DNA of 64,000 nucleotides from Marinobacterium alkalitolerans (GCF_017776525.1 NZ_JACVEW010000005.1:62001-126000), one strand, 5' to 3'; counted from the stretch's first letter, positions 25,016 to 34,479 are shown. Notes: a model not told the origin generated them from the sequence alone. A program made the numbers and translations.

Positions 25016-25722
25016 GAAGTCTCCAGTTTTTTCAGCAGCAGTGCATAGGTTTTGCCATCAGACTCGGTCTGTTCCAGGCGAACGATCAGGTAATCCAGCT
25101 CAGGGGCGAACCAGATCAGTGTTTCTCGATCAGCATCTTCCCCGCGGTCACGCATGACGCGCACGGCCGTGTAGCGCCCATAGGGCGTTTCGATCTCCTC
25201 TTCACCGGTCACCTTGAAGCGGTATTCTTTCAATTTGCCGCCATCCGCGACCGCATAGGTCATCTCGGTTTTACCGGCCAGCAGGTCAAGCCGCATCTGT
25301 AGCTGGTAGCTCAGCTTGTCCTGAGTGCCAGCCGGAACCTCCATCTTCCAGGGCTTGTCCTTGACCACCGTTGTAACCTGCTGCTGTACCCAGTCGAAAT
25401 CAACACTGGCCTTGCGGCTTTTGCCCAGCACCTTGCGGTGATAGCGATAGCTGTCAGGGCGAATACTGTCAGAGGGGAGGTAGTGAAAGCGGGTTTTTTC
25501 ACTGATGCTGGCCATGAGGGCAGAGGCACTGGAACTGAAGTGCCAGCCACCCTCCGGGAGAGGCTTGAGTTCACGCACGGCCTCACCACTCAAGGAGATG
25601 CCCATGTCGAAAGCCGTGGTATAGATAGCCTTGAACCCGGTGATGGGTATTTCCTCGGCATGGGCGGGTGACAGAGCCAGCATGCAGCCGGCCAGGATAG
25701 CGGTAAAGCCTGAGCGTATCAT
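25012..25722 (-). CDS. DUF3108 exported protein
   Basis: A 236-residue protein with a signal peptide ending near SPAHA and the DUF3108 beta-rich fold (FKAIYTTAFDMGISLSGEAVREL at its start, PYGRYTAVRVMRDRGED near its end). The fold resembles lipid-carrying beta-barrel or half-barrel periplasmic proteins, but no activity is established. I use the ATG at 25722 rather than the TTG at 25740 because AGGAGG lies 6 nt before it. It follows purN by 20 bp; association of DUF3108 with purMN is common in gammaproteobacteria but unexplained. Confidence 0.85.
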   Translation of the reverse strand: MIRSGFTAILAGCMLALSPAHAEEIPITGFKAIYTTAFDMGISLSGEAVRELKPLPEGGWHFSSSASALMASISEKTRFHYLPSDSIRPDSYRYHRKVLGKSRKASVDFDWVQQQVTTVVKDKPWKMEVPAGTQDKLSYQLQMRLDLLAGKTEMTYAVADGGKLKEYRFKVTGEEEIETPYGRYTAVRVMRDRGEDADRETLIWFAPELDYLIVRLEQTESDGKTYALLLKKLETS

Positions 25723-25742
25723 GCGTTGCCTCCTGTCCAATA

Positions 25743-26393
25743 TCAGGTCGCGCTGTAGTCGAAACCTGCAGCGCCCACCGGGGTACCGTCCAGTTGTACC
25801 CCGTCTGATGCAAGGGTCAGGCGTTCATTGCAGAACCACTCCACCGCGAGGGGGTAGATCTGGTGTTCCAGCGTATGAACGCGCTGCTGAAGACTGTCTT
25901 CCGTATCGGTCTTCATGATGGGGGTGCGCGCCTGCACGATGACCGGTCCGCCATCCAGCTCTTCCGTCACAAAGTGCACGCTGCAGCCGTGAACATCATC
26001 CCCTGCTTCCAGTGCACGCCTGTGCGTGTGCAGGCCCTTGTACTTGGGCAGAAGCGAAGGGTGTATGTTCATCAGGCGGCCCTGATAGTGGCGCACGAGC
26101 TCCGGCGTCAGGATGCGCATAAAGCCTGCCAGTACCACCAGATCGGGCTGATAATTGTCGATCAGCTCGATCAGGGCCGAGTCAAAACTTTCCCGGTCGG
26201 CAAACAGCTTGTGGTCGAGCAGACGGGCATCAACGCCCGCCTGCTCAGCGCGGGTCAGGCCATAGGCGTCGGCGCGGTTGCTGATGACCGCTGCGACGGT
26301 GCCGTTGATCCTGCCCTCACGAGTCTGGTCCAGAATTACCTGCAGGTTGGAGCCGCTACCGGATATGAGTACTACGATCCGTTTCGGCGCCAT
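25743..26393 (-). CDS. purN: Phosphoribosylglycinamide formyltransferase
   Basis: GAR transformylase, 216 residues, third step of purine synthesis: transfers the formyl group of 10-formyl-THF to GAR. Present are the GSGSNLQ phosphate-binding loop at the N-terminus, the catalytic region MNIHPSLLPKYKG (Asn, His) and SVHFVTEELDGGPVI with the catalytic Asp. The ATG at 26393 is 1 bp after the purM stop with GGAGG inside purM. Translation could also run from an upstream in-frame ATG, but the family N-terminus is APKRIVVLISGSGSN. Confidence 0.95.
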   Translation of the reverse strand: MAPKRIVVLISGSGSNLQVILDQTREGRINGTVAAVISNRADAYGLTRAEQAGVDARLLDHKLFADRESFDSALIELIDNYQPDLVVLAGFMRILTPELVRHYQGRLMNIHPSLLPKYKGLHTHRRALEAGDDVHGCSVHFVTEELDGGPVIVQARTPIMKTDTEDSLQQRVHTLEHQIYPLAVEWFCNERLTLASDGVQLDGTPVGAAGFDYSAT

Positions 26394-26394
26394 C

Positions 26395-27453
26395 TCAGGC
26401 CTCCAGGCCGCGCAGCTCAACCTGTTCTTCGCCCTCGGCAGCGGCTTCGATCTGGCCGATCTGCCAGGCGTTTTCACCTTCAGTCTGCAGCAGGGCGATG
26501 GCGGCTTCAGCCTTGTCGGCCGGAACAGCGATTACCATGCCGACACCGCAGTTGAAGGTGCGGTACATTTCGCGGGCGTCCACGTTGCCGCCTTCCTGCA
26601 GCCACTGGAATACCGGCGGCATGTCCCAGGAGTTAACGTCAATCACGGCTTTGGCCGAGGCCGGCAGTACACGCGGAATGTTTTCCAGCAGGCCGCCACC
26701 GGTGATGTGAGACAGGGCGTTGACCTGAGATTCACGGATCAGCTTAAGCAGCTGCTTGACGTAGATACGGGTCGGCTCCAGCAGAGCGTCGGCCAGGGTC
26801 TTGTCGCCTACCGGCTGCTGCAGGTCCGCGTTGGTGACTTCCAGAATCTTGCGGATCAGGGAGTAGCCGTTGGAGTGCGGGCCGGAGGAGGCCAGACCGA
26901 TCAGGGCGTCACCGACCTGAACCTGGCTGCCGTCGATGATACCGTCCTTTTCAACCACGCCGACACAGAAGCCGGCCAGGTCGTAGTCATCACCTTCGTA
27001 CATGCCCGGCATTTCGGCGGTTTCACCACCCACCAGAGCAGCACCGGCCAGCTCGCAGCCTGCACCGATACCGGTTACAACGTCGGCGGCCATGTCCACA
27101 TTGAGGCTGCCGGTGGCGTAGTAGTCGAGGAACAGCAGCGGCTCGGCACCGGCAACGACCAGATCATTCACACACATGGCTACCAGGTCGATACCGATGG
27201 TATCGTGCTTGTTCAACTCCATTGCCAGGCGCAGCTTGGTACCGACACCATCGGTACCGGTCACCAGAACCGGCTGCTTGTAACCGGCCGGCAGCTCGCA
27301 CAGTGCACCGAAACCACCCAGTCCACCCATCACTTCAGGACGGGCAGTACGTTTGGCGACACCTTTGATACGCTCGACCAGGGCGTTACCTGCATCAATA
27401 TCAACGCCGGCATCCTTATAGCTCAGGGAAGTTTTTTCAGAACCTGTAGACAT
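26395..27453 (-). CDS. purM: Phosphoribosylformylglycinamidine cyclo-ligase
   Basis: AIR synthetase, 352 residues, fifth step of purine synthesis: ATP-dependent ring closure of FGAM to AIR. The N-terminal half has [20 protein letters not shown] and the ATP-binding [10 protein letters not shown]. The middle carries [11 protein letters not shown] and the second half [12 protein letters not shown], all diagnostic. It is divergent from hda across a 147-bp gap. I see no clear PurR palindrome in that gap, so purine control is not evident from sequence. Confidence 0.96.
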   Translation of the reverse strand: MSTGSEKTSLSYKDAGVDIDAGNALVERIKGVAKRTARPEVMGGLGGFGALCELPAGYKQPVLVTGTDGVGTKLRLAMELNKHDTIGIDLVAMCVNDLVVAGAEPLLFLDYYATGSLNVDMAADVVTGIGAGCELAGAALVGGETAEMPGMYEGDDYDLAGFCVGVVEKDGIIDGSQVQVGDALIGLASSGPHSNGYSLIRKILEVTNADLQQPVGDKTLADALLEPTRIYVKQLLKLIRESQVNALSHITGGGLLENIPRVLPASAKAVIDVNSWDMPPVFQWLQEGGNVDAREMYRTFNCGVGMVIAVPADKAEAAIALLQTEGENAWQIGQIEAAAEGEEQVELRGLEA

Positions 27454-27600
27454 GGGTGAGTCAACCTTTAAAGCGGGAGATGTTCGTTAAAAAATTATCG
27501 CGCTAGTTTATCAGGTTGCGGGCGCTCTGTGTTAGAGTTACGCGCTTCAATTGTCGGTCTGACATCTTCTGGTCAATAGTTGAGCTCATAGACAGCAGTA

Positions 27601-28323
27601 GTGATACAGAAACAGAAAAGCCAAGCAGCTGCGCCCATGCAGTTGCCACTTGGAATCAGCCTCAGAGACGATGCCCGGTTCGAGAACTTCGTGCAGGGTC
27701 GTAACGGGTTGGTGTGTGCTGCGCTGGAAAAGGCGGTCAGTGGTCTGGGTGAGCAGTATTTATTCCTCTGGGGGCATACCGGCACCGGCTGCTCGCACTT
27801 GCTGCAGTCCTGCTGTCATGCGTCTGACCCGGTTCATCGCCGTGCGGTCTACCTGCCGCTGGCCGAGTTGAAGCAATATGGGCCCCAGCTGCTGGAAGAT
27901 TTCGATCAGCTGGACCTGGTGTGCATCGATAACCTGGAGCAGATAGCCGGTGACCCGCTTTGGGAAGAGGCGCTGTTTCACCTCTACAACCGGATGCGTG
28001 CCAATGGCCATGTGTTGATCATCGCGGCCAACAAGCCACCTGCCAAGCTGGGAATTCGTCTGGCGGATCTGGAGTCTCGCCTGAACTGGGGCATGGTGTT
28101 CCAGTTGCAGCCGCTGGATGATGAGACCAAGGAAATTGCGCTGAAGGCGCGTGCCTCTGCTCGAGGGCTCAAGTTGAGCGATGAGGTGGTGCGCTACCTG
28201 ATGCACCACGGCAGCCGGAATATGGCGCATCTGCTGGTTACACTCGATAAACTGGATGTGGCCTCCCTCAGTGCCCAGCGTAAAATCACGGTGCCGTTCG
28301 TCAAACAGGTCATGAACTGGTAG
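27601..28323 (+). CDS. hda: DnaA regulatory inactivator Hda
   Basis: A 240-residue AAA+ protein of the Hda family, which with the DNA-loaded beta clamp stimulates ATP hydrolysis by DnaA and so prevents re-initiation. The N-terminal clamp-binding motif QLPL is at residues 14-17. Walker A-like GHTGTGCSH, Walker B-like LVCIDNLEQIAG and the sensor-2 region HGSRNMAHLL follow. The start is a GTG at 27601; an ATG at 27637 directly before QLPL is possible but has no ribosome site. Divergence from purM is a common gammaproteobacterial arrangement. Confidence 0.92.
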   Translation: MIQKQKSQAAAPMQLPLGISLRDDARFENFVQGRNGLVCAALEKAVSGLGEQYLFLWGHTGTGCSHLLQSCCHASDPVHRRAVYLPLAELKQYGPQLLEDFDQLDLVCIDNLEQIAGDPLWEEALFHLYNRMRANGHVLIIAANKPPAKLGIRLADLESRLNWGMVFQLQPLDDETKEIALKARASARGLKLSDEVVRYLMHHGSRNMAHLLVTLDKLDVASLSAQRKITVPFVKQVMNW

Positions 28324-28384
28324 TCACAGGCTGCACGTTCCGGATCTGGTACTCCTTTAATCACTGCATTATCATGCGCGCCCT

Positions 28385-28627
28385 ATGATGACTGATCAAA
28401 AAACAGACAATCAGCGCGTCCCGCGCGACTTCCATGCCCGACCTGCCGACGAGCAGGCGCTGTTTCTCAATGAGACCTGGTGTGACCACTGCCAGGCGCT
28501 GGGGCTTGGCATGAAGGATCCGGAAGAATATGAACTCTTCGGTATCGTCTTTATTGAAGGCCGCTGCGTGCGCTGCGGAGAGCCCGTGCTGACCGAACTC
28601 ACCGAGGACGACTTCGATGATGAATGA
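28385..28627 (+). CDS. Small protein with two CxxC motifs (zinc-ribbon-like)
   Basis: An 80-residue protein I do not recognise. C33-x2-C36 and C61-x2-C64 are spaced like a zinc ribbon, and the last eight residues are almost all acidic. The second in-frame ATG at 28388 is equally possible; no good ribosome site is seen. Its stop overlaps the start of tcdA by 11 bp, suggesting co-translation. A link with tRNA t6A modification or the Fe-S/sulfur chemistry of TcdA partners is possible from position only. Confidence 0.6.
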   Translation: MMTDQKTDNQRVPRDFHARPADEQALFLNETWCDHCQALGLGMKDPEEYELFGIVFIEGRCVRCGEPVLTELTEDDFDDE

Positions 28628-29417
28628 GGCGTCCGAACAGCGGTTTGGCGGTGTGGCCCGGCTGTATGGCCTGGATGGGCTGGCACTTTTTCAGCAGGCG
28701 CATGTGGCTGTCATCGGTATTGGCGGTGTGGGCTCCTGGGTGGCTGAGGGGCTGGCACGTTCGGGGATTGGCGAAATCACCCTGATCGATCTGGACGATG
28801 TCTGCGTGACCAATACCAACCGCCAGATCCATGCGCTCAGCTCAACCGTTGGACAGTCAAAAGTTGCTGTCATGGCCGACCGTATTCGGGACCTGAATCC
28901 CGATTGTCTGGTGCATGAAGTGGAAGCCTTTGCCTCACGTGAGAATCTGGACGAGATTCTGCATGATGGTCTGGACTACGTGGTTGATGCCATTGACAGC
29001 GTCAAGGACAAGGCGGCCGTGATCGCCTGGTGCAAGCGTCGCAAGGTGCCCGTGATTACCATTGGCGGTGCCGGTGGGCAGACGGATCCAACCCAGATTC
29101 AGGTGGCCGACCTGACGCGAACACAAAACGACCCGCTGGCCGCCAAGGTGCGCTCCTTCCTGCGTCGACATTACCGCTTCAGCAGCAGCGGTCGCCGTTT
29201 TGCCGTGGAGTGTGTGTTCTCGAATGAGCAGTTGCGCTACCCGCAGCCGGATGGCAGTGTATGCCAGCAGAAAAGTGCCATGGAAAACGGCACGCGCCTT
29301 GATTGTGCCGGCGGCTTTGGAGCGGCGGTAGCGGTAACTGCCAGCTTCGGCTTCGTGGCGGTATCGCGAGTGCTCAAGAAGATGCAGGAGCGGGCTGCGC
29401 GCGAGCAGGCGGGCTGA
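28617..29417 (+). CDS. tcdA: tRNA threonylcarbamoyladenosine dehydratase
   Basis: A 266-residue E1-like (ThiF/MoeB fold) enzyme that closes t6A37 of tRNA to cyclic t6A using ATP. The nucleotide-binding loop is GIGGVGSWVAEGLARSGIG, followed by LIDLDDVCVTNTNRQIHAL, the TcdA form of the E1 substrate loop, and YVVDAIDSVKDKAAVI. Conserved Cys in DCAGGFGAAVAVTASFG near the C-terminus also fits. The E. coli protein is of nearly the same length. It starts inside the end of the preceding small CxxC gene. Confidence 0.93.
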   Translation: MMNEASEQRFGGVARLYGLDGLALFQQAHVAVIGIGGVGSWVAEGLARSGIGEITLIDLDDVCVTNTNRQIHALSSTVGQSKVAVMADRIRDLNPDCLVHEVEAFASRENLDEILHDGLDYVVDAIDSVKDKAAVIAWCKRRKVPVITIGGAGGQTDPTQIQVADLTRTQNDPLAAKVRSFLRRHYRFSSSGRRFAVECVFSNEQLRYPQPDGSVCQQKSAMENGTRLDCAGGFGAAVAVTASFGFVAVSRVLKKMQERAAREQAG

Positions 29418-29513
29418 GTCTGCTCTCATCATCTCTTTCGGAGTGTCGTTCAGGGCACTCTTGATCTGAATGCTCCGGATTTGCGATCCGGACCGCAATA
29501 CAGGAAATCTGAC

Positions 29514-30512
29514 ATGTCTCGCACAGTAGTATGTGCCCTATACAAGTTCGTCACCCTTGAAGACCATGAGGCGTTGCGCCAGCCATTGCTGGATCTGATG
29601 CTGGAGCAGGGCGTGCGTGGCACGCTGCTGCTGGCGCATGAAGGGATCAATGGCACCATCGCCGGTAGCCGTGAAGGTATTGATGCCGTCTTGAACTGGC
29701 TCAAGTCCGATCCGCGCTTGGCTGAGCTGGATTACAAGGAATCCCGGGACAACCACAACCCCTTCTACCGCACCAAGGTCAAGCTCAAGAAGGAGATCGT
29801 GACGCTGGGAGTCGAGGGGGTTGATCCCAAGCGGGTGGTCGGCACTTACGTCAAGCCGCGTGACTGGAACGCCCTGATCAGCGATCCTGAGGTTGTGCTG
29901 GTGGATACGCGCAATGACTACGAGGTGCAGATCGGCACGTTCAAGAACGCGATCAATCCGGAGACCGAAACCTTTCGCGAGTTTCCAGAGTATGTTGATC
30001 AGTCACTCGACCCGAGCCGGCACAAGAAGGTTGCCATGTTCTGTACCGGCGGTATCCGTTGTGAAAAGTCGACGGCATTCCTGAAGGAAAAGGGATTTGA
30101 GGAGGTGTATCACCTGGAAGGGGGGATTCTGAAGTACCTGGAAGAGGTGCCGGAAGAAGAATCGCTCTGGGAGGGTGAATGCTTTGTGTTCGACAATCGT
30201 GTCTCGGTGAATCATCGTCTGGAGAAGGGACAGTACGATCAGTGTCATGCCTGTCGCATGCCCATCACCGAGGCAGACAAGCGCAGTGAGCAGTACGAGC
30301 AGGGCGTAAGCTGCCCGCACTGCCATGACCGACTGACCGAACGGCAGCGCGAGCGTTTTCGTCAGCGTGAGAAACAGGCGCAACTGGCCCGTGAGCGTGG
30401 AGAGGCGCACATCGGTGCCGATGCCCATGAGTCGATTGAGGCGCGTCGCGAACGCAAGCTGGCTGAGCGCGAAGCCCAACGCCGACGCTCGCAGCAGGGC
30501 GCCTCAGACTGA
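29514..30512 (+). CDS. trhO: tRNA uridine(34) hydroxylase, rhodanese domain
   Basis: A 332-residue TrhO (YceA) protein, which makes 5-hydroxyuridine at wobble position 34 of certain tRNAs using oxygen. The N-terminal acylphosphatase-like half has [14 protein letters not shown]; the central rhodanese domain has the catalytic Cys in [11 protein letters not shown] and the family sequence [13 protein letters not shown]. The C-terminal part has a Cys pair CHACRM and SCPHCHDR, then a very basic tail of about 50 residues. AGGAA lies before the ATG at 29514. The gene ends 23 bp before the convergent XRE regulator. Confidence 0.93.
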   Translation: MSRTVVCALYKFVTLEDHEALRQPLLDLMLEQGVRGTLLLAHEGINGTIAGSREGIDAVLNWLKSDPRLAELDYKESRDNHNPFYRTKVKLKKEIVTLGVEGVDPKRVVGTYVKPRDWNALISDPEVVLVDTRNDYEVQIGTFKNAINPETETFREFPEYVDQSLDPSRHKKVAMFCTGGIRCEKSTAFLKEKGFEEVYHLEGGILKYLEEVPEEESLWEGECFVFDNRVSVNHRLEKGQYDQCHACRMPITEADKRSEQYEQGVSCPHCHDRLTERQRERFRQREKQAQLARERGEAHIGADAHESIEARRERKLAEREAQRRRSQQGASD

Positions 30513-30535
30513 ACCGGGCCGGCTGCAAACCGGCT

Positions 30536-31390
30536 TTACCCACCAGTGTTATGGCGTGCCCGGAAATGCATTTCGTGGGGCGCCATTTCATTACTCACCG
30601 CTGCGATGATTGACGGGTCCAGCTCCGGGTCATCCAGTGCGTGCAGTCCGCAAAGTGCCATCGCCTTGCGCACGTTGATATCCGTTCCCAGAAATTCATA
30701 CAGCACCCGGGTGCAACAGGGCATGCGCTCGCTGTTGTCCGACACGCCAATGCGCAGCCCCGTCAGACGTGTAACCCGGTTTCTGAAGCTGGGAAAGAGG
30801 ATGGTTTGCGTCAGCTCGTGGCGATTCAGGGTTTCATAATCGACCAGAAACAGTCGATCGCTCAGCATAACGGCAGCGCCCTGGTAGCGGTTATGGCAGG
30901 GTGGCTGGTGTTGTGTCGCGCGCATGCGCTCGGTCCGCTGGAAGACCACGTGCTCCTCTTGCCGCTCCAGACACACCAGCGTGCGAATCAACTGGCCCGG
31001 TGTCGACATGGACAGGTAGTACTCGAAATAGTATCCCAGATAGCGATCCAGCCCCTGATGGCCTGCATGCAGCAGGTGATCGATGTGACGGCTGATCGTG
31101 TCCTGCTCGGCCGGGCTGGTTGAGGCCTGGTGCGGCCTCACCTGTACCAGGCGCTGGAACTGGCTGTGCGGCAGTTGAATCTCGTGGGGTTCCACGCCAA
31201 AGAAATCACAGATACGTCTCAGGACATGCGCGGCCGGCATGAAACGACCGCTCAGGTAGCGGTTGAACTGCGGGCGGTTGATATTCAGCTGCCGACAGAC
31301 ATCCGCAATTGACTTGTGGTAGCTGCACAGCAGCCTCAGGTTCTGCGCAAAGTCGTCTTTCAAGCGTGTGCTCCGGGTGTGATCGGTCAA
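30536..31390 (-). CDS. XRE-family transcriptional regulator
   Basis: A 284-residue regulator. The N-terminal helix-turn-helix has SIADVCRQLNINRPQFNRYLSG and a following helix, an XRE/Cro-type DNA-binding domain at residues 10-65. The C-terminal ~200 residues have no recognisable family but contain a region (YLGYYFEYYLSM, LVDYETLNRHELTQTI) that could bind a ligand. It is divergent from the AGCS symporter gene; the 145-bp gap holds clustered GGTGC half-sites, so it most likely controls the symporter-aspA-ansA genes and itself. Confidence 0.8.
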   Translation of the reverse strand: MTDHTRSTRLKDDFAQNLRLLCSYHKSIADVCRQLNINRPQFNRYLSGRFMPAAHVLRRICDFFGVEPHEIQLPHSQFQRLVQVRPHQASTSPAEQDTISRHIDHLLHAGHQGLDRYLGYYFEYYLSMSTPGQLIRTLVCLERQEEHVVFQRTERMRATQHQPPCHNRYQGAAVMLSDRLFLVDYETLNRHELTQTILFPSFRNRVTRLTGLRIGVSDNSERMPCCTRVLYEFLGTDINVRKAMALCGLHALDDPELDPSIIAAVSNEMAPHEMHFRARHNTGG

Positions 31391-31449
31391 GGTGCGTCAG
31401 TGTGCACTGGTGCTTACAGGTGCTTTTAGTGCGCCAATATGCACCAGTG
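31391..31449. promoter_or_regulatory. Operator-like half-site cluster between XRE regulator and AGCS gene
   Basis: CACTGGTGC at 31405-31413 has a perfect inverted copy, GCACCAGTG, at 31441-31449, with arm centres 36 bp apart. Two more GGTGC half-sites lie at 31391-31395 and 31419-31423, the latter exactly 10 bp from the one at 31409-31413. The cluster starts 1 bp upstream of the regulator's start codon and is ahead of the AGCS gene, a natural place for the regulator encoded alongside to bind. Confidence 0.55.
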
Positions 31450-31534
31450 TGTATCCAGAATGCCAAATTCTAACAGGCCCGGGTTGTTGGTTAAATGTGC
31501 CGCTCGCATACAACAACAATAGCGGAGCTAGAGC

Positions 31535-33007
31535 ATGTTGGAATTTCTGGGCAATCTTCTGTGGGGCAAGGTTTTGATCGCCTTGCTGATCTTCGTGGGT
31601 GTGGGTTTTACGCTCGCCTCACGCTTTGTGCAGTTTCGTTACTTCGGGCGCATGTTCCGAATCCTGAGCGCCAGTCAGGCGTTCAAAAAAGACAAGCATG
31701 GACACCTGAGTTCATTCCAGGCGCTTCTGCTGTCCGTTGCCGGGCGTGTGGGCGGTGGCAACATTGCGGGTGTTGCCGTGGCGATTACCCTGGGTGGACC
31801 GGGCGCCATTTTCTGGATGTGGGTGGTAGGCATGATGGGGATGGCGACCAGCTTCCTCGAATGCACCCTGGCGCAAACCTTCAAACAGGCAGAGCCTGAC
31901 GGAACCTACCGTGGCGGCCCGGCTCACTACATCGCGCGAGGGCTTGGCAAGCGCTGGATCTGGCTGGCGGGCCTCTATTCGATTCTGCTTTTGATTACCT
32001 TTGGTTTCGGCTTTACGGCACTGCAGTCCTATGCGGTGGCAACGTCTGTGGGTGATGCCTTCGGTGTACCCGTGTATTACACCGGCATCGGTCTGGCCAT
32101 GATTGTTGGCATCATCATTTTCGGCGGCGTCAAGCGGATCGCCCGTGTGGCCGAGATACTGGTGCCGATCATGGCGGGTGGCTACCTGCTGCTGGCGTTT
32201 GTGGTGCTGGGCATGAATCTGGAGCAGATTCCCGCCGTGATTACATTGATTGTGAAAAGTGCCTTTGGGCTTGAGCCTGTAGTGGGTGGCGGCATCGGCG
32301 CGGCGATCCTGATGGGGGTCAAGCGTGGCCTGTTCTCCAACGAAGCCGGTCTTGGCAGTGCGCCCAACGTGGCGGCAGTGGCCTACGTGCCGCACCCGGC
32401 CAATCAGGGCGTAGTGCAGGCCTTTTCCGTCTTCATCGATACGCTGATCATCTGCTCCGCTACGGCATTTATCATTCTGTTGAGCGGCATTTACGATCCG
32501 GCAGGTGCAAGTGATGTAGAGGGCGTTGCACTGACGCAGGCGGCGCTGGCGGATCATATCGGTGAATGGGGGCGCTCATTCGTCAGCGTGGCGCTGTTCC
32601 TGTTTGGTTTCAGCACCATTCTGTACAACTACTATCTGGGCGAGAACAGCCTCAACTTTTTCAGTACCGAGAATCAGAACCTGTTCAACGGCTTCCGCGT
32701 GGTCATCATCGGCCTGGTGTGCTGGGGCGCGACCACTGATCTGAGCACCGTGTTCGGATTCGCCGATGTGACCATGGGCCTGCTGGCGCTGGTGAACCTG
32801 ATCGCCCTGATCGGGCTGATGAAGCCGGGGCTGCGCATCATGCGTGATTTCGACGAGCAGATTGCACAGGGATATGACCAGCCGGTGTTCGATGCCAAGC
32901 GGTTCAAGGATATGGACCTGGATGCGGCAGCCTGGGAAATCGAACCTGAAGACCTTGAGCGTATTGCCGGCAAAACGGCCAAGGCGCCTGCTGAATCCCT
33001 GAGCTGA
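31535..33007 (+). CDS. Sodium:alanine symporter family (AGCS) transporter
   Basis: A 490-residue AGCS-family inner-membrane transporter with about 11 hydrophobic helices. The family motif around GRVGGGNIAGVAVAITLGGPG is near residue 70, and GVKRGLFSNEAGLGSAPN near residue 265. Family members use a sodium gradient to import alanine, glycine or related amino acids. The aspartase and asparaginase genes that follow hint that this one may take up asparagine or aspartate, but the binding site cannot be read by eye. A terminator lies between this gene and aspA. Confidence 0.9.
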   Translation: MLEFLGNLLWGKVLIALLIFVGVGFTLASRFVQFRYFGRMFRILSASQAFKKDKHGHLSSFQALLLSVAGRVGGGNIAGVAVAITLGGPGAIFWMWVVGMMGMATSFLECTLAQTFKQAEPDGTYRGGPAHYIARGLGKRWIWLAGLYSILLLITFGFGFTALQSYAVATSVGDAFGVPVYYTGIGLAMIVGIIIFGGVKRIARVAEILVPIMAGGYLLLAFVVLGMNLEQIPAVITLIVKSAFGLEPVVGGGIGAAILMGVKRGLFSNEAGLGSAPNVAAVAYVPHPANQGVVQAFSVFIDTLIICSATAFIILLSGIYDPAGASDVEGVALTQAALADHIGEWGRSFVSVALFLFGFSTILYNYYLGENSLNFFSTENQNLFNGFRVVIIGLVCWGATTDLSTVFGFADVTMGLLALVNLIALIGLMKPGLRIMRDFDEQIAQGYDQPVFDAKRFKDMDLDAAAWEIEPEDLERIAGKTAKAPAESLS

Positions 33008-33024
33008 ACCTTTTCCGACCTCTT

Positions 33025-33050
33025 GCCCGGCTGCAAGGCCGGGCCTTTTT
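33025..33050 (+). terminator. Rho-independent terminator after AGCS gene
   Basis: GCCCGGC at 33025-33031 pairs with GCCGGGC at 33038-33044 over a 6-nt loop, followed by CTTTTT. It begins 18 bp after the AGCS stop and 26 bp before aspA, so aspA-ansA are either transcribed by read-through or from a promoter not evident in the short gap. Confidence 0.8.
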
Positions 33051-33075
33051 CAATTTCTATCAAGAGCCTGACAGC

Positions 33076-34479
33076 ATGATGATGCGTGTTGAACACGATC
33101 TTTTGGGTGATCTGGAGGTGCCGCGTGATGCCTGGTACGGCATCCAGACACAGCGTGCACTCAATAACTTCTCCATTACGGGCGTGCCCATCAGCCATTT
33201 CCCGGCCTTTATCCGTGCGCTGGCGATGGTCAAGTCGTCTGCCGCCTGGGCCAACCGGGAGCTGGGTGTGCTGGAGGGGCGCAAGGCAGATGCCATCATG
33301 GCGGCCTGTGAAGACATCATTCAGGGTCAGCTGCATGACCAGTTTGTGGTGGACCTGATCCAGGGCGGCGCCGGCACATCCACGAACATGAATGCCAATG
33401 AGGTGATTGCCAACCTGGCGCTGGAGAAACTGGGGCACGCAAAAGGCGAATACCAGCACCTGCACCCCAATGATGACGTGAACCGATCCCAGTCAACCAA
33501 TGATGCCTATCCGACAGCGGTCAATCTGGCGGTGCAGTTTGCTGCCGAGCCGCTGGAGCAATCGATTTTGAGCCTGATTGCGTCCCTTGAGCGCAAGGGC
33601 GTGGCCTTTGCGGATATCGTCAAGATGGGTCGTACCCAGATGCAGGATGCCGTTCCCATGACGCTGGGGCAGGAGTTTGAAGCTTTTGCGGTAAACCTGC
33701 GGGAGGATATCGATCGTCTGCATGAGGCATCGCGCCTGCTGTGCGAGGTGAATCTTGGCGGTACCGCGATCGGCACCGGTATCAATACGCCGGCCGGGTA
33801 TCAGGCGCTGGCGGTTTCACGCCTGGCGGAAATCTCGGGCAAGCCGATTGTATCGGCCAGTAACCTGGTTGAAGCCAGCTCCGATATGGGCGCGTTCGTG
33901 ATGTTTTCAGGCATCCTGAAGCGTTTTGCCATCAAGTTGGGTAAGATGTGTAACGACCTGCGTCTGCTCTCGAGTGGTCCGCGCACCGGCCTTGCCGAGA
34001 TTCATCTGCCCCCGATGCAGCCAGGTTCGTCTATCATGCCGGGTAAGGTAAACCCTGTGATCCCGGAAGCTGTCAACCAGACCGCCTATCAGGTCATCGC
34101 CTCGGATCTGGCCGTGACCCTGGCGGCGGAAGCGGGACAGCTTCAGTTGAATGCCATGGAGCCGCTGATCGTGTACAACCTGTTGAACTCCATCAAAATG
34201 CTGACCTCTGCCTGTCGAATGCTGGAAGAACGCTGCATCGAAGGGATCGAAGCCAATCGAGAGCAGTGTGAGCGTCACGTCGACAACAGTATCGGTATTA
34301 TCACCGCGCTGGTGCCGCATATCGGTTACGCCAACTCCACGCGTATCGCCTCACGTGCGCTGCAAAGCGGCAGCACCGTGCGCGAGCTGGTGCTGGCCGA
34401 GAACCTGATGGATGAAGAACAGCTGGACGCGATTCTCAGCCCGCGTGCCATGTTGTCGCCGGCGGTGCTTGCGTCATGA
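33076..34479 (+). CDS. aspA: Aspartate ammonia-lyase
   Basis: A 467-residue member of the fumarase/aspartase superfamily: aspartate to fumarate plus ammonia. The signature GSSIMPGKVNPV holds the catalytic-Ser loop near residue 320. The first conserved region GGAGTSTNMNANEVIAN and the second DVNRSQSTNDAYPTA are complete. Aspartase rather than fumarase is favoured by NMNANEV, by the C-terminal half and by overlap with the asparaginase gene. The stop overlaps the next start by 4 bp (ATGA). Three in-frame ATGs lie at the start; the first is used. Confidence 0.93.
   Translation: MMMRVEHDLLGDLEVPRDAWYGIQTQRALNNFSITGVPISHFPAFIRALAMVKSSAAWANRELGVLEGRKADAIMAACEDIIQGQLHDQFVVDLIQGGAGTSTNMNANEVIANLALEKLGHAKGEYQHLHPNDDVNRSQSTNDAYPTAVNLAVQFAAEPLEQSILSLIASLERKGVAFADIVKMGRTQMQDAVPMTLGQEFEAFAVNLREDIDRLHEASRLLCEVNLGGTAIGTGINTPAGYQALAVSRLAEISGKPIVSASNLVEASSDMGAFVMFSGILKRFAIKLGKMCNDLRLLSSGPRTGLAEIHLPPMQPGSSIMPGKVNPVIPEAVNQTAYQVIASDLAVTLAAEAGQLQLNAMEPLIVYNLLNSIKMLTSACRMLEERCIEGIEANREQCERHVDNSIGIITALVPHIGYANSTRIASRALQSGSTVRELVLAENLMDEEQLDAILSPRAMLSPAVLAS

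Noticed and set aside
26278-27459. Plus-strand open frame of 393 codons across purM
   Set aside because: Antisense shadow of purM, with no family match.
27454-27600. PurR operator between purM and hda
   Set aside because: No ACGCAAACGTTTGCGT-like palindrome is found.
30516-30537. Hairpin GCCGG/CCGGC with TTT between trhO and the XRE gene
   Set aside because: Stem of only 5 bp and a 3-base T run; too weak to call a terminator.
31450-31534. Possible glycine riboswitch ahead of the AGCS symporter gene
   Set aside because: The leader is too short and lacks the conserved aptamer core; the region is better explained by operator half-sites.
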